Shown one piece after another: positions 7,187 to 12,066 of a DNA stretch of 12,066 bases; the stretch's first letter is position 1, and the number at the start of each line of letters is the position of its first letter. The notes under the pieces are model-generated. The model made no database searches, was not told the DNA's origin, and saw nothing but the letters and a program-made list of their open reading frames with translations. Location: assembly GCA_036675035.1 (NCBI GenBank), contig JAKFFO010000006.1:1-12066 (forward strand), written 5' to 3'. Source of the stretch: MESE01 sp036675035 (GTDB lineage Bacteria > Pseudomonadota > Gammaproteobacteria > Burkholderiales > Burkholderiaceae_D). Both the position numbers and the translations under genes were made by a program.

Positions 7187-7723
7187 TCAGCGCTGGTACT
7201 CAATGTCGACCCGCCGGTTTTCTGCCCACGCCGCTTCGTCGCTTCCCAATGCCTTGGGCTTTTCCTCTCCGTAGGATACGCTTTCGGTCCGGGTTTCGGG
7301 CACGCCAAGAAGCATCAGCAATCGCTGGACTGCCTGCGCACGTTTCTGGCCCAGCGCAAGATTGTATTCGCGACTGCCGTGTTCATCGGTATGCCCGACT
7401 ATCGAAATGGAGCGCGCCCGGTGATTGAGCAAATAACGCGCATGCGCTTCAAGCATCGGCCTGAATTCCTCCTTCACGATATAACCGTCGTGGTCAAAAT
7501 ATACGCTGCGCTGCGCAAGAGGTCCGGCCGGGTCACTCAAGGGATCGCGCTCCGGTCCATCCGGATTCATGCAGCATGTGTGGCGATGCTCCTCCTTGTT
7601 GAGGGCATTTTTGTCGAGGTTTTTATCGATGACAGGAACCTCGTTCAGTGGAACCGTGGTACCGCAGGCCGAGAGTGCCGCGACGACGATCGTCGCCAGA
7701 GTAAGGTCTTTAAAAGAGATCAT
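7187..7723 (-). CDS. Pal/OmpA-family outer-membrane lipoprotein (Pal paralogue)
   Basis: A 178-residue protein with a type II signal peptide: a hydrophobic stretch TLATIVVAAL and lipobox LSAC, with acylated Cys20. A linker of about 50 residues contains an unusual adjacent pair Cys50-Cys51 and ends DPLSDPAGPLAQ. The OmpA-like peptidoglycan-binding domain fills 72-178: SVYFDHDGYIVKEEFRPMLE, SISIVGHTDEHGSREYNLAL, GQKRAQAV and ENRRVDIEY. Asp113 and Arg128, the positions that hold diaminopimelate in this family, are present. It should sit in the outer membrane and grip peptidoglycan. The sequence is very close to betaproteobacterial Pal, but no tolB or ybgF homologue flanks it, so it is probably a second, specialised copy. 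Pseudomonas YfiB, the lipoprotein that sequesters YfiR, belongs to the same fold, and a YfiR homologue lies about 3.7 kb away. Start: AAGGA lies about seven bases before the ATG at 7723. Confidence 0.9.
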   Translation of the reverse strand: MISFKDLTLATIVVAALSACGTTVPLNEVPVIDKNLDKNALNKEEHRHTCCMNPDGPERDPLSDPAGPLAQRSVYFDHDGYIVKEEFRPMLEAHARYLLNHRARSISIVGHTDEHGSREYNLALGQKRAQAVQRLLMLLGVPETRTESVSYGEEKPKALGSDEAAWAENRRVDIEYQR

Positions 7724-8039
7724 GTTGTTCCTTTTGCGTTGTCATTTCCGAACTGCCTCTGAAATGCCGTGGTGTTTTCGGTTCTTGTTTGAACGCAGAC
7801 GATCGACGCAAGGGGTTAAATGCGGGTTAAATGCCAATTCTCGCGTACCGAATCGGGAAAACATTATTTCGCGAACTCACGCGGGAAAAGCCGGGATGGC
7901 AGCGATCCAGTGCGGACCGAAAACCGGCAGTTCCTTGTTTACCAAAAATCGGATCGATTAAACCCGCCGGCGCGGATTCACCGTTAAACAGGAATCGGCA
8001 ATCGCCGAATCATGTATCCAGCTATAAAAGGACATCATC
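7724..8039. other. Divergent intergenic region between the Pal-like and glycine-zipper genes
   Basis: These 316 bases separate two divergent genes and must hold both promoters. Visible elements are an 11-bp perfect tandem repeat (7813-7834), a small inverted repeat TCGGC/GCCGA (7995-8008) and the AAAAGGA ribosome binding site of the + strand gene (8026-8032). A TATAAA at 8023-8028 overlaps that binding site and is too near the ATG to serve as its -10 box. No confident sigma70 promoter was found in either direction. The short ORFs here have no family resemblance. Confidence 0.4.
7813..7834. repeat. Perfect 11-bp tandem repeat, candidate operator
   Basis: GGGTTAAATGC occurs twice head to tail, at 7813-7823 and 7824-7834, 90-111 bases upstream of the Pal-like start. 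The 11-base period places both copies on nearly the same face of the helix, which suits a regulator binding as a tandem pair. A related 10-mer, GTTAAATGCG, lies at 7063-7072, 24 bases upstream of the TIMP-like start. No known regulator motif was recognised. Confidence 0.45.
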
Positions 8040-8462
8040 ATGAATTTCACAAGATCGTTTTGCATGCTTTTTTTTGCTGCACTGGCCGGCGTACACACGA
8101 GTGTATCGGCGGATGATTTCGCCGCTGATACTGCGGTTGGCGCCGTAGTCGGCGCAATGATCGGCGGCGCGATCGATGGCAAGGATGGTGCGGTGGTCGG
8201 CGGATTGGTCGGCGCAGCAGTCGGTGCCAGCGCGAGCACGAGCCACGGTTCTCACTCTTCGGGGTTGTATTTTGCCCCGGTAATGTACGGTCCGCCGCCA
8301 GTGTATGCCTATCCGATACCCGGCTACTATTCGCCGCCGCTGATCTATCCGCCTGCACCGGCCTACTATCAGCCGACGCCGGTTTATATCGCACCGAGGG
8401 CATACCGCGGACATCGGCATCGCCACCATCATGGCCATCGAACGCATCATCGCCGGCCGTAA
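8040..8462 (+). CDS. Glycine-zipper exported protein with Tyr/Pro-rich and His-rich tail
   Basis: A 140-residue protein. The signal peptide ends SVSA, with likely cleavage after residue 24. Residues 31-63 form two glycine-zipper helices: Gly34/38/42 and Gly50/54/58/62 at four-residue spacing, split by IDGKDG. This is the glycine-zipper 2TM arrangement seen in SlyB-like and Rickettsia 17-kDa-like surface proteins, and it implies membrane insertion or helix packing. No lipobox cysteine is present, unlike many relatives. The next part (about 76-118) is rich in Pro and Tyr (GPPPVYAYPIPGYYSPP and similar), and the last 20 residues are almost all His, Arg and Gly, which might bind metal or anionic polymers. 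AAAAGGA at 8026-8032 lies seven bases before the ATG, supporting the start. The small secreted-protein gene follows after 52 bases and may be cotranscribed. The precise function is unknown. Confidence 0.85.
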   Translation: MNFTRSFCMLFFAALAGVHTSVSADDFAADTAVGAVVGAMIGGAIDGKDGAVVGGLVGAAVGASASTSHGSHSSGLYFAPVMYGPPPVYAYPIPGYYSPPLIYPPAPAYYQPTPVYIAPRAYRGHRHRHHHGHRTHHRRP

Positions 8463-8514
8463 ACACCGCCCCCCCCTGGATTTGCGTTTCATCCGAACAC
8501 TCAAGGAGATCGAC

Positions 8515-8775
8515 ATGAAATCCTTTGTTTTCCTGCTTTTGTCGGTTGCACTTCATGCCGGTGCAGCAGAACCGCTCAAGCCGGCAACACAAAAAACCGC
8601 CTGGTTCAGCGGATTGCAAGGACTGAAGGAAGCAATGAAAGGGATAAACGGGCTCGGCGAAAACATGGCGCAACGGCCAGGCGCTGAGTTATCACAGCTG
8701 GGAAATCTGGAAAATCCGTTTCGAAATCTTGAGTTGATCAAGCCGGCTGCCGACATTCATCTTGGCTTGCCCTGA
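8515..8775 (+). CDS. Small secreted protein of unknown function (86 residues)
   Basis: The ATG at 8515 is chosen because AAGGAG (8503-8508) lies six bases upstream and a clear signal peptide follows (MKSFVFLLLSVALHAGAA, cleavage before EPLKP). The frame is open further upstream, but that part has neither feature. The mature protein of about 68 residues has no cysteine and no recognised domain. Residues 30-60 (FSGLQGLKEAMKGINGLGEN and onward) have glycine-spaced, amphipathic character, followed by LSQLGNLENPFRNLELIKPA. It lies 52 bases behind the glycine-zipper gene and is probably expressed with it, so a shared envelope role is possible. An eight-C run (8469-8476) lies between the two genes. 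I do not recognise a family. Confidence 0.75.
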   Translation: MKSFVFLLLSVALHAGAAEPLKPATQKTAWFSGLQGLKEAMKGINGLGENMAQRPGAELSQLGNLENPFRNLELIKPAADIHLGLP

Positions 8776-8875
8776 GTGACTCGGCTCGGTCTCTTTGCAG
8801 GGGGCGGAGTGAGGAATTCGAACGGCATTGACGGTGCGGGGATCTTATGAGGATAGCTTCGGTTCAGCGAAACGA

Positions 8876-8895
8876 CATTGCCTTGCAAGACAATG
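8876..8895. terminator. Near-perfect palindromic hairpin between convergent genes
   Basis: CATTGCCTTGCAAGACAATG is a 20-base palindrome with one mismatched pair (C/A), able to fold as a stem with a TGCA loop. It sits in the 144-base gap between the convergent small secreted-protein gene and the parvulin-MORN gene, where a bidirectional terminator would be expected. Only a short, late CCTTTT follows on the + strand and no clear T run on the minus strand, so termination is uncertain. A wider CGGCATTG (8823-8830)/CAATGCCG (8891-8898) pairing could compete with it. Confidence 0.35.
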
Positions 8896-8919
8896 CCGCT
8901 TCATCCTTTTGCGTTTCCC

Positions 8920-10989
8920 TCACCGCATCCCGGGAAGCATATAAGTCTGGCGTCCCGGTATCGGTGTCGGCACAAATCTTTTCGGCGCACGCTGCGGCTC
9001 CCACGACCGTTCCTGCTGACGCGCAGAACTGTACTCCTCCCGGGACGAGGATCTTCGCGGAGCGTTGAACACGATTGTTTTGCCGTCGAGCGTGCAGGTC
9101 AGCGCTTCGTCGCTCGCCGGGTCTTCGCAATCTCCTACTTCGACAGTCGTGCCGCCTACTTTGCGCACATCGGCCCAACTACCGTTTGAAAATGTGATTC
9201 TGCCCCATCCGTGCAATTCGATATCAACCTCTCCCTCCGACCCATATCGGGGAACGCGCGGACCGGGCCGGGGGCCATAGAGAGGCGAGTCGGGCTGGAG
9301 TCCGTAGGTGGCATTTTTCAAACGGAACGGGCCTTCAAAAGTGCCGCCATTGCTGAACTTGTATGTTCCGGATTCGCATTCGGTCGGGCTGGAAAGGCGG
9401 TGGCATTCGGCGACCACTTCACGTTTGGCGGCAACAAAATCTTCCCCGCGGTAAGCAAGCACAGCGCCGGCACCCACAGGCTTGATTTCACCGTTAAGAT
9501 ACCGTACGTCGCCGCGCCAGGTGTAGGGCCCAGCCATTTCAATCTCTGCCTGGTCGGAACACTCGCTCCAGTCGGGATTGCATCGTAACGCGCGATTCTT
9601 GTCCAACTCCGTTCCTAGAAGATAGACGGCCGGATCCGATGATACGTTCAAGCCTTGTGCGCCTGCCTGCATCGCCAGGCTGAACGCAGCTTGTTCGGCA
9701 TGAAAGAAGAAGGCGGTTCCGGCCGGCAAATGTCTGATCGTTCCATCCTTGCAATCCCAGCCGGCAGTCTCGAAGCGCCAATCCATGCACTGGGCCAGAA
9801 GATAGCTCTTTTGATTCGGATATTTTCTATAGTCCGGAGCTCGCACGAATACTGCCGCGACCGGCGCGCGGTAATTCCAGCTCTGGACGTACATGGTCCA
9901 TTCGTCATCGTCGAAATAGATGGTCCCTTCGACCGGCCGGCCGCGTTGTACCTGTGCCTGTTCTATATAGGGTGTTCCTTTGGGACCGAACGCCAGCGTA
10001 ATCACATCGCCCACCGCTCCTTCGTAAGGCTGACTGCGGACTTGGCGCAACAGGCCGTTCGGCAACCCGGCCACGAAAGTGCCTGTGAGCTGGACCGCGC
10101 TTGGCCGGTCAGCCGGCGCACCAATCCAGGTGCGCTGACCCTGACCGGAAAGAAAACCGTGAGCGAACATGCCGTAAAAGTGATAGCTGTCGTGGATCGG
10201 CGTCTTGTCCGCCTTGTAGTGAATGTTGGTTTTTTCGCCAACGCCGGAAAGCATGCCATTGGCGAAGGTGCCGCGCATTTCATGCTGAACCAGATTTTCG
10301 CCGCCATCCTCGGTCACGATTTTCGCTGTGATGCGAAGAACGCCTTTTCCGGACAACGCGTTGCCTTTGCATGCGGGTCCCTTCCAATCCGCATGGGTGG
10401 CAGCGGTCCTGGCAGTTTTTTCATAAAAGAAGATGCATCCGGTATTGGTTTTGTACGCGCTGTTGTAATCGTCGGCGCCGGCCGGTGCCGGCACGCTGGC
10501 GGCAGTCACCGCCGGCATGACCGCAAATGGAGGGAACTTGAAGCTGGCTTTCAGCGACTGGATTTCTTTTCGGTCGGCGCTCGATTGACCAAGCAATCTC
10601 GGCAAGTCATCAATGCTGTAGTCATGCATGAAAGTTTCGGCACCTTCCCTGGTGCGGCTAACCTGGAATATATTCCAGGACGAATCGTTCTTTACCGGCG
10701 CACTGGAAAAGTCGCCACTCCGCATTTTCTTCAGCATTTCCCCGGTATCGGTGTCGAGTTCTTTCGAGGAAAACCACCCCAAATCGCCTCCGGCGCTCCG
10801 GGACAGAATATCGAGCGAATTCTCGCGGGCGAGTTGGCCGAAGTCGGCTCCACTCTTGAGCTTTCGAATGATTTCGACGGCCTTCTTTTCGCTGTCCACC
10901 ACAATTTGCGCGATTCGATATTCACGTTCGGTATCGGCCGCAAGGGCGGAATGACAGAAAAGAGCCAGCAGCAGGAAGATTTTTTTCAT
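8920..10989 (-). CDS. Secreted parvulin-like domain fused to MORN-like repeats
   Basis: A 689-residue exported protein. The signal peptide MKKIFLLLALFCHSALA is cleaved about residue 17. Residues 22-115 align in order with parvulin-type peptidyl-prolyl isomerases (YRIAQIVVDSEKKA, LKSGADFGQLARENS, GGDLGWFSSKEL, DFSSAPVKNDSSWNIFQV). Both conserved histidines of the fold appear replaced, by Gln28 and Asn106, so catalysis is doubtful. A Pro/Ala linker follows at about 153-172. Residues 202-317 hold four MORN-like units with the pattern G-x-F/A-x-x-G-x-L-x-G-x-G (202-219, 238-254, 271-288, 301-317). Two further FSNG-containing units lie at 541-553 and 594-608. Cysteines tend to occur in nearby pairs in the C-terminal half, which suggests disulfides in the periplasm or outside the cell. 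The C-terminal 45 residues are Arg/Ser/Pro-rich. The ATG at 10989 has no strong Shine-Dalgarno. I know no characterised protein with this architecture; a chaperone-like or surface-binding role is a guess. Confidence 0.85.
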   Translation of the reverse strand: MKKIFLLLALFCHSALAADTEREYRIAQIVVDSEKKAVEIIRKLKSGADFGQLARENSLDILSRSAGGDLGWFSSKELDTDTGEMLKKMRSGDFSSAPVKNDSSWNIFQVSRTREGAETFMHDYSIDDLPRLLGQSSADRKEIQSLKASFKFPPFAVMPAVTAASVPAPAGADDYNSAYKTNTGCIFFYEKTARTAATHADWKGPACKGNALSGKGVLRITAKIVTEDGGENLVQHEMRGTFANGMLSGVGEKTNIHYKADKTPIHDSYHFYGMFAHGFLSGQGQRTWIGAPADRPSAVQLTGTFVAGLPNGLLRQVRSQPYEGAVGDVITLAFGPKGTPYIEQAQVQRGRPVEGTIYFDDDEWTMYVQSWNYRAPVAAVFVRAPDYRKYPNQKSYLLAQCMDWRFETAGWDCKDGTIRHLPAGTAFFFHAEQAAFSLAMQAGAQGLNVSSDPAVYLLGTELDKNRALRCNPDWSECSDQAEIEMAGPYTWRGDVRYLNGEIKPVGAGAVLAYRGEDFVAAKREVVAECHRLSSPTECESGTYKFSNGGTFEGPFRLKNATYGLQPDSPLYGPRPGPRVPRYGSEGEVDIELHGWGRITFSNGSWADVRKVGGTTVEVGDCEDPASDEALTCTLDGKTIVFNAPRRSSSREEYSSARQQERSWEPQRAPKRFVPTPIPGRQTYMLPGMR

Positions 10990-11280
10990 TATTTTTTGAA
11001 GGCGAGATTTGGGAAACCGGGGTCGGAAAAAACCGTAAAAGTAAAAATGTTTGCACGGAAATGATCATGACAATGGAACGGCATTTCGGCAATAGCGGGG
11101 TCGCGGATCATGTAATTAATTTGCAATTTGTGGCGCGGTTGGTTACGGCCTTTGCGGGTGGCCTGTCGCGGCGCCCGCGAATGCGCCTTTGGTTTGCGCG
11201 AACACTGGATGCCAGCGCGAGTCACGCATGGCCTGACATCCAAATTGCGCATTCGGCAACATGATCGGGGCGCGACGGAC

Positions 11281-11309
11281 TTGAAGAAGAACAGTCAACC
11301 CTGTATAAC
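11281..11309 (+). promoter_or_regulatory. Sigma70-type promoter for the PAS-GGDEF gene
   Basis: TTGAAG (11281-11286, four of six matches to TTGACA) and TATAAC (11304-11309, five of six matches to TATAAT) are separated by exactly 17 bases. The predicted transcript start is about 11316, which would give a leader of roughly 200 bases before the ATG at 11520. This is the best promoter-like sequence I found in the window. Confidence 0.5.
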
Positions 11310-11323
11310 GATAAGTTGCTATC

Positions 11324-11344
11324 GAGTAATATTTTCCGTTACTC
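11324..11344 (+). other. Leader hairpin 1
   Basis: GAGTAA (11324-11329) pairs perfectly with TTACTC (11339-11344) across a nine-base loop, extendable by one T-G pair inward. It begins about eight bases after the predicted transcript start. Confidence 0.4.
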
Positions 11345-11357
11345 CGGCCGCTCACCC

Positions 11358-11379
11358 ATCGCGCGATTTTGAGCGCGAT
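11358..11379 (+). other. Leader hairpin 2
   Basis: ATCGCGC (11358-11364) pairs perfectly with GCGCGAT (11373-11379) across the eight-base loop GATTTTGA. The stem is GC-rich and has no following T run, so it is not an ordinary intrinsic terminator. Confidence 0.45.
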
Positions 11380-11484
11380 ACAGACGCTGCATTTGGCCTT
11401 GCAAGACGAAGTAAAAAAGCCAGGGAATGTTGCAGAAGCGTGAAATGATGAAATTCGGCGAGACAAGCGTAGCCGGTTATGACG

Positions 11485-11505
11485 ATGCGAACGGGGCCTT
11501 CGCAT
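11485..11505 (+). promoter_or_regulatory. Leader hairpin 3, adjacent to the ribosome binding site
   Basis: ATGCGAA (11485-11491) pairs perfectly with TTCGCAT (11499-11505) around the loop CGGGGCC. The stem ends four bases before the AGAGGTGG binding site (11509-11516). The C-rich end of the loop could pair with the G-rich binding site, so it could influence translation initiation of the PAS-GGDEF gene. Confidence 0.4.
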
Positions 11506-11519
11506 GAAAGAGGTGGCAA

Positions 11520-12066
11520 ATGGATGCAGCAGATGTTGAACGTGACCCGTCCTGGCAAGAGTTGGAAAAGTACAGGCGAATTTTTTATGCGACGCCGGAT
11601 TATGCGACATTTACCAACCTGGAAACGGGCAAGTTCATAGACGTTAATCCGGGTTTCGAAATGATGACGGGCTATCGCCGCGAAGAAGTGATCGGCCGTA
11701 CTTCATCGAGCATCGATCTGTGGGTGAGCGACGACGATCGCAACACGCTCGTGAATACGCTGCGGCAAGCCGAAAAAGCATTCATCACCACGCGCTTTCG
11801 CAAGAAAAACGGCGACACGGTGCTGGTGGAAGTATCGGCAGCGACATTCAGAATGCACGATGAAATCCTGCTGGTCGCGGTAGTACGGGATATCACGGCA
11901 CGCCATCAGGCCGAACAGGAAATTTTGCAGTATCGCCACCAGCTTGAGCAGCTCGTTGCTCAAAGGACCGCTGAACTTGAGCAGGCGATGTTGCGTCTGC
12001 AGGAGCTGACGGTTCATGACGAACTGACAGGCGTAGGCAACCGGCGTGACCTGAACAGCAAACTTG
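11520..12066 (+). CDS. PAS-domain diguanylate cyclase (GGDEF), 3' end cut by the window
   Basis: 182 residues are visible before the window ends. The start ATG at 11520 is preceded by AGAGGTGG with suitable spacing. No signal peptide or membrane segment is seen, so the protein appears cytoplasmic. Residues 15-128 form a PAS domain (YATPDYATFTNLETGKFIDV, NPGFEMMTGYRREEVIGR, TTRFRKKNGDTVLVEVSA, VVRDIT). A coiled-coil linker follows at about 129-162 (AEQEILQYRHQLEQLVAQRT and onward). Residues 163-182, starting ELTVHDELTGVGNRRDLN, are the characteristic entry to a GGDEF domain. Such proteins make the second messenger cyclic di-GMP from two GTP, controlling motility, pili and biofilm. The active-site GGDEF motif, any inhibitory RxxD site and any EAL domain lie beyond the window, so activity cannot be judged. 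The ligand or cofactor of the PAS domain is unknown. Confidence 0.9.
   Translation, partial: MDAADVERDPSWQELEKYRRIFYATPDYATFTNLETGKFIDVNPGFEMMTGYRREEVIGRTSSSIDLWVSDDDRNTLVNTLRQAEKAFITTRFRKKNGDTVLVEVSAATFRMHDEILLVAVVRDITARHQAEQEILQYRHQLEQLVAQRTAELEQAMLRLQELTVHDELTGVGNRRDLNSKL

Larger units (their letters stand above)
10990..11519. other. 530-base divergent intergenic region with promoter and structured leader
   Basis: This region separates the minus-strand parvulin-MORN gene from the + strand PAS-GGDEF gene. The right half has a sigma70-like promoter (11281-11309), then three hairpins up to the ribosome binding site. The left half (10990-11280) has short overlapping ORFs on both strands (the best, at 11061-11264, is about 66 residues) with no family resemblance. 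It also has a short inverted repeat TCGCG/CGCGA near 11167-11181. No tRNA, known riboswitch class or confident minus-strand promoter was recognised. Confidence 0.45.

Noticed and set aside
7820..7836. Sigma54-like site on the minus strand within the tandem repeat (TGGCA and GC at the right spacing)
   Set aside because: The TT expected before the -12 GC is CC and the distance to the start codon is ordinary; the match is too weak and is explained by the repeat.
8469..8476. Run of eight C between the glycine-zipper and small secreted-protein genes, possible phase-variation tract
   Set aside because: It is intergenic, short and not at a promoter spacer or coding start, so slippage would have no evident effect.
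9655..11064. 469-codon + strand ORF opposite the parvulin-MORN gene
   Set aside because: The minus frame has a signal peptide, a parvulin domain and repeats; the + frame shows no recognisable family and runs past the true start of the minus gene.
11061..11264. Short + strand ORF (about 66 residues) in the divergent intergenic region
   Set aside because: Only a partial GGAA site precedes it, third-position composition is not gene-like, and no family is recognised.
11380..11519. Possible GEMM cyclic di-GMP riboswitch in the leader of the PAS-GGDEF gene
   Set aside because: The hallmark conserved blocks (such as CAGGGCAAACC and GGACGCAAAGCC) are absent; only vague similarity around AGCCGG was seen.

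Overview
The window looks like chromosomal DNA of a betaproteobacterium, probably Burkholderiales and perhaps close to Oxalobacteraceae. This rests on remembered family resemblance (PilU, a beta-type Pal lipoprotein, a TonB receptor/YfiR/hybrid kinase set), moderate GC and compact gene spacing; no search was run. I see no transposase, phage gene, CRISPR array, rRNA or tRNA.

Left part, all on the + strand: the 3' end of a pilU-type type IV pilus retraction ATPase gene (1-579), an AT-rich spacer, then a three-gene signalling operon. The operon encodes a TonB-dependent outer-membrane receptor (877-2826), a periplasmic YfiR/DUF4154 protein (2857-3498) and an inner-membrane hybrid histidine kinase with a CHASE8-like sensor region and two receiver domains (3495-5897). 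The last two genes overlap by ATGA. The likely chain is outer-membrane receptor, then periplasmic YfiR-like protein, then sensor kinase. A eukaryote-like SET-domain lysine methyltransferase gene (5940-6413) follows 42 bases later.

Middle part: two minus-strand genes encode exported proteins. One (6626-7039) has a TIMP/NTR-like Cys-x-Cys mature start; the other (7187-7723) is a Pal/OmpA-type lipoprotein outside a tol-pal cluster. A divergent + strand pair follows: a glycine-zipper protein with a Tyr/Pro-rich and His-rich tail (8040-8462) and a small secreted protein (8515-8775). A perfect 11-bp tandem repeat lies upstream of the Pal-like gene, and a related 10-mer lies just upstream of the TIMP-like gene.

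Right part: a minus-strand gene (8920-10989) encodes a secreted protein in which a degenerate parvulin domain is joined to MORN-like repeats. A 530-base divergent intergenic region comes next. It carries a good sigma70-type promoter and about 200 bases of leader with three perfect-stem hairpins, ahead of a PAS-GGDEF gene (11520 to the window end, cut).

The common theme is the cell envelope and surface signalling: at least seven of the eleven genes encode exported or membrane proteins. Type IV pili, YfiR-like regulation and a diguanylate cyclase all relate to surface behaviour in other bacteria, but a functional link between them here is inference. The best candidates for something undescribed are the parvulin-MORN fusion, the TIMP-like protein and the structured leader of the PAS-GGDEF gene.
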